Part shown: piece after piece, positions 47,130 to 55,493 of the stretch | How positions within the stretch are numbered: the stretch's first letter is position 1 | How the letters are laid out: each line of letters starts with the position of its first letter | From: Bacillus massiliglaciei | Lineage (GTDB): Bacteria > Bacillota > Bacilli > Bacillales > DSM-1321 | Assembly (NCBI RefSeq): GCF_900098925.1 | Contig: NZ_LT622360.1 | Coordinates: 635,136-699,135, forward strand | DNA: 64,000 nucleotides | Direction of reading: 5' to 3' | Translations under genes and position numbers: made by a program | Notes under the pieces: generated by a model | The model's input: only the letters and a program-made list of their open reading frames with translations | Told to the model about the DNA's origin: nothing | Databases searched by the model: none

Positions 47130-48089
47130 GTGAAAGTGATCAAGATAGAGCATCCGCAAACGTTTAATCCTGAGGATTTTCCTGAACTTGTGCTGGCGAT
47201 GGGCTTTTTTGATGGTGTTCATAAAGGTCATCAGAAGGTCATCATGACTGCAAAGGAGATTGCCGAGCAAAGACAAATGAAATCGGCGGTTATGACTTTT
47301 GACCCTCATCCTTCCGTTGTATTGGGGAAGAATGCAGAAGGTGTCCGTTATATCACGCCGCTCGAAGATAAAATCAAGATGATCGAAGAGCTGGGGATTG
47401 ACTTCTTATTTATTATCCATTTCAGCCAGGAGTTTGCTCAGCTTGAGCCTCAGCAATTCGTTGATCAATATATTGCGGCCTTAAATGTCCGCCATGCTGT
47501 CGGCGGATTCGATTATTCATATGGGCGATTCGGAAAAGGGACAATGGAAAACCTTCCCGAGTTTGCAAAGGGCCGTTTCACTCAGACTGTTGTTGCCAAA
47601 CAGAGTCTCGAGGAGGAAAAAGTAAGCTCCACCCGGATCAGGAAGACACTCTCCCGCGGTGATTTTAAGGATTATCACCATCTTGTAGGCAGATATTATT
47701 CCACACGGGGCAGGGTCATTCACGGAGAAAAGCGCGGCAGAAAATTAGGGTTTCCCACAGCTAATATCGAATTGCTGGATACATATATTTTTCCTGCGCC
47801 GGGCGTCTATGCAGTCAGAATCAAATTTGATGACCGCTGGCATGAAGCAGTGTGCAATGTTGGATATAAACCGACCTTTCATAAAGAAAAGCCGGAGTTT
47901 CCATCTATTGAAGTTCATATTTTTGATTTCAACCAGGATGTTTACGGAGAAGAAGCGGCCGTTGAATGGCATTGCAGGCTTAGAAGCGAAAAGAAATTCA
48001 ATGGAGTCGCTGAATTGATTGAGCAGATTGAGCACGATAAACAGAATGCGCTCCGTTATTTTAAAGAAACCGGCCAAAATTTACAGTAG
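47130..48089 (+). CDS. ribF: Bifunctional riboflavin kinase / FMN adenylyltransferase (RibF; RibC in B. subtilis)
   Basis: Converts riboflavin to FMN and FAD. N-terminal nucleotidyltransferase with GFFDGVHKGHQKV and SSTRIRKTLSRGD; C-terminal kinase with HGEKRGRKLGFPTANIE. In B. subtilis, loss of this protein relieves FMN riboswitch control. GTG start with AAGAGGAG. 319 residues. Confidence 0.97.
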   Translation: MKVIKIEHPQTFNPEDFPELVLAMGFFDGVHKGHQKVIMTAKEIAEQRQMKSAVMTFDPHPSVVLGKNAEGVRYITPLEDKIKMIEELGIDFLFIIHFSQEFAQLEPQQFVDQYIAALNVRHAVGGFDYSYGRFGKGTMENLPEFAKGRFTQTVVAKQSLEEEKVSSTRIRKTLSRGDFKDYHHLVGRYYSTRGRVIHGEKRGRKLGFPTANIELLDTYIFPAPGVYAVRIKFDDRWHEAVCNVGYKPTFHKEKPEFPSIEVHIFDFNQDVYGEEAAVEWHCRLRSEKKFNGVAELIEQIEHDKQNALRYFKETGQNLQ

Positions 48090-48091
48090 GC

Positions 48092-48120
48092 TTGCATTTT
48101 TTGAGGAAAAGATGTATTCT
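48092..48120 (+). promoter_or_regulatory. Probable rpsO promoter
   Basis: TTGCAT (48092-48097), 17 bases, TATTCT (48115-48120), starting two bases after the ribF stop. Confidence 0.6.
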
Positions 48121-48134
48121 ATTATATGTACTAA

Positions 48135-48185
48135 AATAACCATTGCTTGGCTAGTCGAGACTCCGACGCTGGCTAGGTAATTGGG
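48135..48185 (+). promoter_or_regulatory. Likely S15-binding leader of rpsO
   Basis: The leader contains GTCG-AGACTC-CGAC and GGCTAG-type elements flanked by CCATT/AATTGG that can close a multibranch structure. Bacillaceae rpsO leaders are known to bind S15 for autoregulation; assignment here is from position and motif resemblance. Confidence 0.5.
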
Positions 48186-48215
48186 GATTTATGAAAATTT
48201 AGGAGGAAATATTTT

Positions 48216-48485
48216 ATGGCTATCACTCAAGAACGCAAGAACGAAATCATTGCTGAGTTCAGAACTCACGATACTGACACTGGTTCTCCAGAAGTTCAAA
48301 TTGCTGTATTAACAGAAGAAATCAACAAATTGAACGAACACTTACGCACTCATAAGAAAGACCACCATTCACGTCGCGGTCTTTTGAAAATGGTTGGTAA
48401 GCGCCGTAACCTTTTGACTTACCTTCGTAACAAAGATGTAACACGCTATCGTGAACTAATCAACAGATTGGGTCTACGTCGATAA
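48216..48485 (+). CDS. rpsO: 30S ribosomal protein S15
   Basis: Primary-binding 30S protein, 89 residues. The conserved [20 protein letters not shown] and [19 protein letters not shown] segments contact the 16S three-way junction. TAGGAGG precedes the ATG. Followed by a strong terminator. Confidence 0.98.
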   Translation: MAITQERKNEIIAEFRTHDTDTGSPEVQIAVLTEEINKLNEHLRTHKKDHHSRRGLLKMVGKRRNLLTYLRNKDVTRYRELINRLGLRR

Positions 48486-48496
48486 TTGGTTGCTTG

Positions 48497-48522
48497 AAAG
48501 CGGGAAATTTCCCGCTTTTTTG
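48497..48522 (+). terminator. Intrinsic terminator of rpsO
   Basis: AAAGCGGGAAATTTCCCGCTTT is an almost perfect palindromic hairpin followed by TTTT. Confidence 0.92.
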
Positions 48523-48567
48523 ATGTATAAAGCTTGGAGAAAGATGTTAGTTTTGAAGATCTCAGCC

Positions 48568-48606
48568 AGGCCCGCATCAGATGGCTCGGCGGCAGCCGGG
48601 CTTTTT
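48568..48606 (+). terminator. Second terminator-like hairpin after rpsO
   Basis: AGGCCCG (48568-48574) and CGGGCTT pair around a GC-rich interior, followed by a short T-run. It may back up the rpsO terminator. Confidence 0.5.
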
Positions 48607-48854
48607 CTATTCTGAGAAAGACTGCCTGAAGATTTACATATAGATCAGCATCATTACTAGACTTGGTTTTACATATTTATTGAAATGTTTTGGATATTTC
48701 ATTCATTTTGCTGTTAATGCCGGGTTTTTTCGTGCATAATAGGAATAGTTTGGTTTTTATTTTAAAAATGAACTTTCATATATATTGGGTTGATTCATAC
48801 TGGTTTATGTTAACAGCTCCAAAGCGAAGATTCAGAGAGGGGTTTTAATGAAAG
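48607..48854 (+). other. Intergenic region upstream of pnp
   Basis: Together with the two rpsO terminators this is a gene-free stretch of 369 bases (48486-48854). A possible pnp promoter is TGTTAA (48712-48717), 17 bases, CATAAT (48735-48740). A 12-codon frame starts at 48848 next to the best Shine-Dalgarno. Confidence 0.45.
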
Positions 48855-50975
48855 ATGACACAAGAAAAACATACGTATTCATTTGAATGGGCCGGCCGAA
48901 ATCTGACGGTTGAAATTGGCCAATTAGCGAAACAGGCAAACGGAGCCGTTTTAGTCCGTTATGGAGATACGGCTGTGTTAAGTACAGCTACAGCTTCCAA
49001 AGAGCCAAAAAACGTGGATTTTTTCCCGTTAACTGTGAATTATGAAGAAAAATTATATGCTGTAGGAAAAATCCCTGGCGGCTTTATCAAAAGGGAAGGC
49101 CGTCCAAGTGAACGGGCAATCCTTGCCAGCCGTTTAATTGACAGGCCGATCCGCCCGCTGTTTGCCGATGGATTCAGAAATGATGTACAGGTAATCAGCA
49201 TGGTAATGAGTGTCGACCAAGACTGTTCTTCCGAAATGGCTGCGATGTTCGGTTCTTCCCTTGCACTGTCTGTGTCTGATATTCCTTTTGAAGGCCCTAT
49301 TGCTGGTGTTGTAGTGGGCCGCATTAACGGGGAATTCGTGATTAATCCAAATGTAGAGCAAATGGAACAAAGCGATATCGACCTTACAGTAGCCGGAACA
49401 AAAGATGCCATCAACATGGTTGAAGCAGGAGCTAAAGAAGTGCCTGAAGAAATTATGCTTGAAGCCATCATGTTCGGTCATGAAGAAATTAAAAAGTTAA
49501 TTGCTTTCCAAGAGCAGATTGCAGCCGAGATCGGCAAAGAAAAAATGGAAGTAAAGCTATACCAGGTAGATGCAGAGCTTGAAGCTGAGATTAAGAATCT
49601 GTGTCTTGATGATATGAACAAGGCTGTTCAAGTCAAAGAAAAACATGCCCGTGAAGATGCTATCACCGCTGTTAAAGAGCAGGTTGTTGCTCAATTTGAA
49701 GAGCGGGAAGCAGATGAAGAAACGCTTAAGCAAGTAAAAGAAATACTTGGGAAATTGGTGAAAGCTGAAGTGCGCCGTTTAATTACGGAAGAAAAGGTTC
49801 GTCCAGACGGACGTCATCCTGAAGAAATCCGCCCGCTTTCTTCAGAAGTCGGCCTGTTAGCACGTACGCATGGATCCGGTCTGTTTACAAGAGGACAAAC
49901 TCAGGCTCTGTCTATTTGTACATTGGGAGCTCTTGGCGATGTCCAAATTTTGGACGGACTAGGAACAGAAGAATCCAAGAGATTTATGCACCATTATAAC
50001 TTCCCTCATTTCAGTGTGGGTGAAACTGGGCCGCTTCGCGGGCCGGGCCGCCGTGAAATTGGCCATGGTGCTCTTGGTGAAAGAGCTTTGTATCCAATTA
50101 TCCCAGATGAGAAAGACTTCCCTTATACAATCAGGGTTGTTTCAGAGGTATTGGAATCCAACGGTTCTACTTCGCAGGCAAGTATCTGTGCAGGGACACT
50201 GGCTATGATGGATGCAGGTGTGCCGATTAAGGCGCCTGTTGCCGGTATTGCCATGGGCTTGATTAAATCAGGCGAATATTATACGATCCTGACTGATATT
50301 CAAGGCATGGAAGATCATTTGGGAGACATGGACTTTAAAGTTGCCGGAACTTCTAAAGGAGTTACCGCTCTGCAAATGGATATTAAAATTGAAGGGCTGT
50401 CCCGCACGATTTTGGAAGAAGCCCTGCAACAGGCTAAAAAAGGCCGTATGCATATTCTAGCTTCTATGATGGAAACAATGAACGGACCGCGGGAAAGATT
50501 GTCTAAATATGCGCCGAAAATTTTGACGCTGACGATTAATCCAGATAAAATCCGAGATGTTATTGGGCCAAGCGGAAAGCAAATTAATAAAATCATCGAA
50601 GAAACTGGTGTTAAGATTGATATTGAACAGGATGGAACAGTCTTTATTTCATCCATTGATCAGGAAATGAATGAAAAGGCTAAGAAAATCATTGAAGATA
50701 TTGTACGTGAAGTTGTCGTAGGTGAAAAATATCTTGGTAAAGTTAAACGTATCGAGAAATTTGGAGCCTTTGTAGAAATCTTTAATGGTAAAGACGGCCT
50801 GGTTCATATCTCTGAACTCGCTGAAGAGAGGGTAGGCAAAGTGGAAGATGTTGTCTCAATCGGCGATGAAATTTTAGTGAAGGTTACTGAAATTGATAAG
50901 CAGGGAAGAGTAAATCTTTCTCGTAAAGCGATTTTAAAGGAAGAGAAAGAAGCGGCAAACCCTTCAAAATCTTAA
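48855..50975 (+). CDS. pnp: Polynucleotide phosphorylase
   Basis: 3'-5' phosphorolytic exoribonuclease, main mRNA turnover enzyme of this kind in Bacillus and linked to competence and motility. Two RNase PH domains ([52 protein letters not shown]), KH ([20 protein letters not shown]) and S1 ([20 protein letters not shown]). 706 residues. Its ATG lies 12 bases from the AGAGAGGGG site, which is closer to an out-of-frame ATG at 48848. Confidence 0.98.
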   Translation: MTQEKHTYSFEWAGRNLTVEIGQLAKQANGAVLVRYGDTAVLSTATASKEPKNVDFFPLTVNYEEKLYAVGKIPGGFIKREGRPSERAILASRLIDRPIRPLFADGFRNDVQVISMVMSVDQDCSSEMAAMFGSSLALSVSDIPFEGPIAGVVVGRINGEFVINPNVEQMEQSDIDLTVAGTKDAINMVEAGAKEVPEEIMLEAIMFGHEEIKKLIAFQEQIAAEIGKEKMEVKLYQVDAELEAEIKNLCLDDMNKAVQVKEKHAREDAITAVKEQVVAQFEEREADEETLKQVKEILGKLVKAEVRRLITEEKVRPDGRHPEEIRPLSSEVGLLARTHGSGLFTRGQTQALSICTLGALGDVQILDGLGTEESKRFMHHYNFPHFSVGETGPLRGPGRREIGHGALGERALYPIIPDEKDFPYTIRVVSEVLESNGSTSQASICAGTLAMMDAGVPIKAPVAGIAMGLIKSGEYYTILTDIQGMEDHLGDMDFKVAGTSKGVTALQMDIKIEGLSRTILEEALQQAKKGRMHILASMMETMNGPRERLSKYAPKILTLTINPDKIRDVIGPSGKQINKIIEETGVKIDIEQDGTVFISSIDQEMNEKAKKIIEDIVREVVVGEKYLGKVKRIEKFGAFVEIFNGKDGLVHISELAEERVGKVEDVVSIGDEILVKVTEIDKQGRVNLSRKAILKEEKEAANPSKS

Positions 50976-51042
50976 TGGGATCCGGCTTAAGCTTTTCCCT
51001 AGAAAGCGAGCTTGGAAACGGGAACCCATGCAACATGACCCG

Positions 51043-51077
51043 AACATCCAATTCTCTGTGAGAATTGGATGTTTTTT
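51043..51077 (+). terminator. Intrinsic terminator of pnp
   Basis: AACATCCAATTCTC-TGT-GAGAATTGGATGTT with TTTT following: 14 perfect pairs. Confidence 0.93.
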
Positions 51078-51192
51078 GTCTATCCGAGCCTCTGTTTAGG
51101 TATGATAACATTAAAAAAATAATAGGATTCGCATGGCACTGTTCTGCCTTGTCCTTTTTTTTCATATCTATTGTATGAAGGAGGCAGAAAAA

Positions 51193-52152
51193 ATGAATAA
51201 TAAATGGAGTCATATAGTTGCGATAAGTGCCATTGCAGGTATATCATGGTTATTAGTGCAAAATCCATATACTCATTTTTATTTGGCTCATCTGGCGGAT
51301 AATGCTGAAACAGTCATGAAGCAGGAAGATTCGCTTTACGGTTCAATACAGGAAGCAGCAAAGAAACATGAAATTGCTTACCAAGATGCAAGAATTGATC
51401 GTGTTTGGAAGGCTGTTCCCGGAATGAATGGATTGAAGGTTAATATTGAAAAATCCTATGAGGCGATGAGAAAAGAAAATCATTTTGATGAGAAGAAACT
51501 GGTCTACGATCAGGTAAAGCCAAAGATCCATCTGAATGATCTCGAACCGGCCCCAATTTACAGAGCTCATCCAGAAAAGCCAACCGTTTCGTTTCTTATT
51601 AATGTGGCTTGGGGTAATGAATACTTAACGGAGATGCTTGCTGTTTTAAAAAGACATAATGTAAAGGCCACCTTTTTTCTGGAAGGAAACTGGACAAAAA
51701 AAAATCCTGAACTTGCCAAGATGATAGCGGATGGAGGCCATGAAGTCGGCAATCATTCATATTCACATCCTGATATGAAAAATCTTTCTGCAGAGGCAAC
51801 ACAGAAAGAAATCAGTAAAACGAATGAAGTAATTGAAGCAGTTACAGGAAAGAAAAGTGTTTGGTTTGCTCCTCCAAGCGGAAGCTTCAGGGATGAAACG
51901 GTCAAGATTGCGGACTCATTTGGAATGAGAACGGTCATGTGGAGCGTGGATACGATTGATTGGCAGAAGCCAAGTCCAGAAGTGCTTAAACAAAGAGTTC
52001 TTTCAAAGGTCCATCCCGGTGCATTTGTTCTCATGCATCCTACCGAATCCTCTTCATCATCTCTTGAAAGCTTGATTATCAACATTAAAAAGAAAAATCT
52101 GGATATTGTTACCGTCTCAGAAGCAGTGGAAGAAAAACGAATCATTCATTGA
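51193..52152 (+). CDS. ylxY: Polysaccharide deacetylase-like protein YlxY (degenerate active site)
   Basis: N-terminal membrane/signal segment (HIVAISAIAGISWLLVQ) followed by a NodB-type domain: LKRHNVKATFFLEGNW, GHEVGNHSYSHPDM, APPSGSFRDETV, VDTIDWQKP, LMHPT. The first catalytic motif, TFDDG in active enzymes, reads NVAWGN here, so the metal-binding Asp pair is absent while the second His motif is kept. The same change occurs in B. subtilis YlxY. ATG 51193 with GAAGGAGG gives 319 residues. Confidence 0.92.
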   Translation: MNNKWSHIVAISAIAGISWLLVQNPYTHFYLAHLADNAETVMKQEDSLYGSIQEAAKKHEIAYQDARIDRVWKAVPGMNGLKVNIEKSYEAMRKENHFDEKKLVYDQVKPKIHLNDLEPAPIYRAHPEKPTVSFLINVAWGNEYLTEMLAVLKRHNVKATFFLEGNWTKKNPELAKMIADGGHEVGNHSYSHPDMKNLSAEATQKEISKTNEVIEAVTGKKSVWFAPPSGSFRDETVKIADSFGMRTVMWSVDTIDWQKPSPEVLKQRVLSKVHPGAFVLMHPTESSSSSLESLIINIKKKNLDIVTVSEAVEEKRIIH

Positions 52153-52197
52153 AATGAATATGGTCTGCAGCAGCAAAGAATGGAGGAATGATGTTCG

Positions 52198-53424
52198 TTG
52201 ATTAAAAATTATACTTGTCAAAATGGAGTTCGAATCGTACTTGAAAATATCCCAACAGTACGCTCTGCCGCGATCGGTGTCTGGATCAAGACAGGCTCCC
52301 GGAATGAAAGCCCAGAGCTGAATGGGATTTCTCATTTTCTCGAACATATGTTTTTTAAAGGAACCAAGACAAGGAACGCCCGTGAAATTGCTGAGTCATT
52401 TGACAGCATAGGCGGGCAGGTAAATGCTTTCACTTCAAAGGAATATACTTGTTACTATGCAAAGGTTCTAGATAATCATGCCAGCTATGCGCTTGAGGTT
52501 CTGGCAGATATGTTTTTCAATTCCACTTTTGATAAAGAGGAATTAGAAAAAGAAAAAGGCGTCGTCTGTGAAGAAATTAAAATGTATGAAGATACACCGG
52601 ATGATATCGTTCATGATCTGTTAAGCCAGGCTGTTTATCAGAATCATCCGCTTGGTTATCCAATTCTGGGTACAGAGGAGACGTTATCGACCTTTACAAG
52701 TGATACTTTAAAGAAGTATGTTTATGATATGTATACACCCGATAAAGTCGTTATATCTGTTGCGGGGAATGTGAATGAGGAAATGATTAAGGAAGTCGAA
52801 AAATATTTTGGCTCTTATGAGGGTGGTCAAACTAAGCAAGAATTGATTAAGCCTGTTTTTCATCAAAATCATTTCACAAGAACGAAAGAAACAGAACAAG
52901 CTCATTTATGCATTGGATATGAGGGGCTTGAAATCGGACATGAAGACAGCTACAGCCTGATTGTACTTAATAATGTACTTGGAGGCAGCATGAGCAGCCG
53001 TCTTTTCCAGGAAGTCAGGGAAGAAAGAGGGCTGGCCTATTCTGTCTATTCCTATCATTCAAGCTATCTGGACAGCGGTATGGTCACGATATATGGCGGG
53101 ACAGGGGCGAATCAGCTGGACAGCCTTTATAATACTGTTAAGGAAACTCTGGATGTATTCAAACGGGATGGAATCACAGAAAAAGAACTGAGAAACAGTA
53201 AAGAACAGCTAAAAGGAAGCTTGATGCTCAGCCTTGAAAGTACAAACAGCAGAATGAGCAGAAACGGAAAAAATGAATTGTTATTAAGAAAACATCGTTC
53301 ATTGGATGATATGATTGAAAAAATTGACCAAGTGACGGCGGAAGGTGTTCATCAGCTGGCAAACAAGATATTTACTGAACATTCATCTTCATTAGTAAGT
53401 CCGCTTGAAAATTGGAAAAGATAA
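52198..53424 (+). CDS. mlpA: M16-family zinc peptidase MlpA (YmxG)
   Basis: Processing-peptidase-like protein. The inverted zinc motif HFLEH (residues 46-50) with the distal Glu segment (LEKEKGVVCEEIKMYED) is intact, and the C-terminal half keeps the M16 fold (LGGSMSSRLFQEVREERGLAYS). 408 residues as in B. subtilis, where it affects aprE expression. TTG start, with TGGAGGA upstream; the ATG near that site is out of frame. Confidence 0.96.
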   Translation: MIKNYTCQNGVRIVLENIPTVRSAAIGVWIKTGSRNESPELNGISHFLEHMFFKGTKTRNAREIAESFDSIGGQVNAFTSKEYTCYYAKVLDNHASYALEVLADMFFNSTFDKEELEKEKGVVCEEIKMYEDTPDDIVHDLLSQAVYQNHPLGYPILGTEETLSTFTSDTLKKYVYDMYTPDKVVISVAGNVNEEMIKEVEKYFGSYEGGQTKQELIKPVFHQNHFTRTKETEQAHLCIGYEGLEIGHEDSYSLIVLNNVLGGSMSSRLFQEVREERGLAYSVYSYHSSYLDSGMVTIYGGTGANQLDSLYNTVKETLDVFKRDGITEKELRNSKEQLKGSLMLSLESTNSRMSRNGKNELLLRKHRSLDDMIEKIDQVTAEGVHQLANKIFTEHSSSLVSPLENWKR

Positions 53425-53433
53425 GGTACTGGT

Positions 53434-53471
53434 CTGCTTTTGCCCTGTTGGGGCGGAAGCAGGCTTTTTTT
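53434..53471 (+). terminator. Intrinsic terminator of mlpA, abutting an insertion sequence
   Basis: CTGCTTTTGCCC and GGGCGGAAGCAG (12 pairs, two G-U) form the stem, followed by GC and seven T's. The T's plus the next G are the target duplication of the adjacent element, so the terminator remains complete. Confidence 0.85.
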
Positions 53472-53521
53472 GGGCTCTATACTATTTGTTGGGGTATCCA
53501 TACAATTGTTTGCATAAAAAA

Positions 53522-53590
53522 TGCACGCAAACATCCAATTCTTTTATACTTGAGTTGACTAGAAACAAGTAGAGAATGGAGTTGCGTGCA
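53522..53590 (+). promoter_or_regulatory. Inverted repeat overlapping the transposase start
   Basis: TGCACGCAA (53522-53530) and TTGCGTGCA (53582-53590) are perfect complements. The right arm begins next to the GGAG site and ends one base before the ATG, and includes the GTG alternative start. A transcript from outside could fold to hide the initiation region. Confidence 0.55.
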
Positions 53591-53591
53591 C

Positions 53592-54806
53592 ATGAATTTT
53601 ACCATGAATATCCCCGGTTTAAAAGGGGTTACCATTTTAAAAGTAGAGCAGGTGGAGGAAACGATGAGGGTATATGTGGAAATGGAACGCAGCCTCCAGC
53701 AGTGCCCTGACTGCGGAGCTCCCACCTCTCGTGTTCACGACTACCGGATCCAAAAGGTTAAGCACTTAAAGTGGTTTGAGAGGAAGACGGATTTATTCTA
53801 CAAACGCAGACGGTATGTCTGTGCATGCGGGAAGCGTTTTTCGGAACAAAACCCGTTCGTACAGCGTTACCAGCGTACATCTATTGAATGGAATCAGGCC
53901 GTGGGCATACGGGCGATTAAAGGAAAGACCTTTAAAGAAACGGGGGAAACCTACGGTTCTTCGTCTTCTACTATTGTCCGCCGGTTTGACCGTTTGGCTC
54001 GGAGTGAAATACGTTCTGTGGAAAAGCTGCCTTCTGTGATTGCCATTGATGAGTATAAAGGAGATACACGAGAAGGAAAATACCAGCTCATCATTGCCGA
54101 TGGAATCACCAAAAAGCCCTTAGATATCCTGCCTAATCGCTATAAGAATACGATTAAACACTATCTTCAAAAGTATGGGGACCAGGTTCAGGTGGTGATC
54201 ATGGACATGAGCCATTCTTTTAAATCGGCGGTTCAAAGTGCCTTAGGCCGCCCTGTGATTGTGGCCGATCGCTTTCATTTCTGCCGGTATGTCTATTGGG
54301 CGCTGGACGGTGTCCGGAGAAGGGTACAGAAAGAGTTTCACCCGTATGACCGCAAGAAGTGCAAACGTATGAAGCATGTCTTTCACAAGGCCTCCGACCG
54401 CCTGACAGAAGAAGACAGATGGCATCTGCATCGTTATTTGGATATGTCGGAAGAGCTTAAAAAAGCGTACGAATTAAAGGAAACCTATCGTGGCTGGTTT
54501 GTTCAGGCGAAGGAATCTGGATCGGAAGATATAGGGAAGGTCAAACAGGGCCTGAGAGACTTTTATCGACGGGTCCAGGACTCTGGCATTCCTGAAATGG
54601 AGAAAGCCATTACCACGCTCCAAAATTGGCAGACAGAAATCTTAAACAGCTTTGTTTATGGGTATTCGAATGGTTTTTTAGAAGGGATCAACAATTCAAC
54701 GAAGGTTCTTAAGCGAAATGCGTATGGATTCAGGAATTTCAGCCGTTTTCGGGCAAAAATATTATTAACCCATCAGTTTAAAGGAATTGGGATACATATT
54801 GGTTAG
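53592..54806 (+). CDS. ISL3-family transposase
   Basis: DDE-type transposase with an N-terminal zinc-binding region (QCPDCGAPTSRVHDYR and YVCACGKRF), a helix-turn-helix (FKETGETYGSSSSTIVRRFD) and a catalytic core with Asp motifs VIAIDEYKGDT and VVIMDMSHSFKSAV, then the C-terminal NGFLEGINNSTKVLKRNAYG with the third acidic residue. 404 residues from this ATG; a GTG two codons earlier is possible. No frameshift or stop, so it is probably active. It is a transferred element, unrelated to its neighbours. Confidence 0.94.
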   Translation: MNFTMNIPGLKGVTILKVEQVEETMRVYVEMERSLQQCPDCGAPTSRVHDYRIQKVKHLKWFERKTDLFYKRRRYVCACGKRFSEQNPFVQRYQRTSIEWNQAVGIRAIKGKTFKETGETYGSSSSTIVRRFDRLARSEIRSVEKLPSVIAIDEYKGDTREGKYQLIIADGITKKPLDILPNRYKNTIKHYLQKYGDQVQVVIMDMSHSFKSAVQSALGRPVIVADRFHFCRYVYWALDGVRRRVQKEFHPYDRKKCKRMKHVFHKASDRLTEEDRWHLHRYLDMSEELKKAYELKETYRGWFVQAKESGSEDIGKVKQGLRDFYRRVQDSGIPEMEKAITTLQNWQTEILNSFVYGYSNGFLEGINNSTKVLKRNAYGFRNFSRFRAKILLTHQFKGIGIHIG

Positions 54807-55076
54807 GGATGGCGATCAGTCGCCACCCCAACATTTGACGGAGAACCTTTTTTTGCAGCTTAGGACGGAGCTAGAAGCACTTTTGTATAAAAAAGCCAAG
54901 AACCGAAACTCCATCACATAATCCTCGTTTCCGTATGCAAATGCAATTAGGGATAGTCTATCTGAACACCCGTGACCATGGGTATCTTAAGTTTATTGGA
55001 CAGCTCATGCATTTTAAGAGTGAGGAACATCATATAGTAAAGAAGAGAGGACAGATGAAGACAGGGGGAAGCTTAT
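54807..55076 (+). other. IS right end and ymxH upstream region
   Basis: Holds the IS right end with a subterminal hairpin TGGCGA-TCAG-TCGCCA (54810-54825), the second target repeat, then about 220 bases of original spacer with no gene seen and a possible sporulation promoter. Confidence 0.6.
55009..55039 (+). promoter_or_regulatory. Possible sigma-E type promoter of ymxH
   Basis: GCATTTT (55009-55015), 15 bases, CATATAGTA (55031-55039) fits the mother-cell consensus with -10 CATAnnnTA. It is about 40 bases before the start codon. Confidence 0.45.
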
Positions 55077-55337
55077 ATGAGGCTGAGCAAGTTGAGCGGC
55101 AAAGAAATTGTAGATGTAAACAGGGCAGAAAGGTTGGGAGTTCTTGGCCAAACGGATCTAGAAATCGACCATACAGGACAGATTAAAGCATTAATAATTC
55201 CTTCCGTAAAATGGTTTGGTATCATTCGCGGCGGCAATGAAATAAGAGTGCCCTGGGAACGGATTAAGAAAATTGGGGCAGATATGATGATTATCGATTT
55301 TTCTCTTGAAAAAAGCCCTTATAAAGATTCAGACTAA
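55077..55337 (+). CDS. ymxH: YlmC/YmxH family PRC-barrel protein
   Basis: 86-residue PRC-barrel-like protein (LSGKEIVDVNRAERLGVLGQ; IKALIIPSVKWFGIIRGGNE; VPWERIKKIGADMMIID). The family is widespread in spore formers; its function is not known. AGGGGGAAG precedes the ATG. It has its own terminator. Confidence 0.9.
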   Translation: MRLSKLSGKEIVDVNRAERLGVLGQTDLEIDHTGQIKALIIPSVKWFGIIRGGNEIRVPWERIKKIGADMMIIDFSLEKSPYKDSD

Positions 55338-55345
55338 ATGTTAAT

Positions 55346-55368
55346 AGCCGTTTACAGCGGCTTTTTTT
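55346..55368 (+). terminator. Intrinsic terminator of ymxH
   Basis: AGCCG-TTTACAG-CGGCT followed by seven T's. Confidence 0.82.
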
Positions 55369-55446
55369 GATGTCTTTATTCTTCACCGATTGCATGCCGG
55401 ATACATAAGATGTGAGGGTACTTGAAAAAAGAAGATAAGAAAAAAA

Positions 55447-55455
55447 CATAAAATA
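55447..55455 (+). promoter_or_regulatory. Possible -10 of a sigma-K type promoter for dpaAB
   Basis: CATAAAATA matches the CATAnnnTA -10 of mother-cell sigma factors and lies about 40 bases before dpaA, which is sigma-K dependent in B. subtilis. No good AC-type -35 was found at the expected distance. Confidence 0.3.
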
Positions 55456-55493
55456 TTTCATTGGATTCATTTAAAAAAGAAGGTGACGGTTTA

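Larger units (their letters stand above)
53473..54847 (+). mobile_element. Complete ISL3-family insertion sequence (1375 bp)
   Basis: The left end GGCTCTATACTATTTGTTGG (53473 on) and the reverse complement of the right end, GGTTCTCCGTCAAATGTTGG, agree at the outer GG-TCT and the inner TGTTGGGGT, typical of ISL3-family terminal repeats. It is flanked by a perfect 8-bp direct repeat TTTTTTTG (53465-53472 and 54848-54855), the duplication size of this family. One transposase gene fills it. Intact ends, ORF and duplication suggest a recent, possibly still mobile, copy. Confidence 0.93.

Noticed and set aside
51133-51192. Longer N-terminus for ylxY from ATG 51133
   Set aside because: The ATG at 51193 has GAAGGAGG at correct spacing and gives 319 residues, the family length.
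53473-54847. IS as part of a composite transposon or island
   Set aside because: No second copy nearby, no cargo genes, and mlpA and ymxH are directly rejoined when the element and one target repeat are removed.
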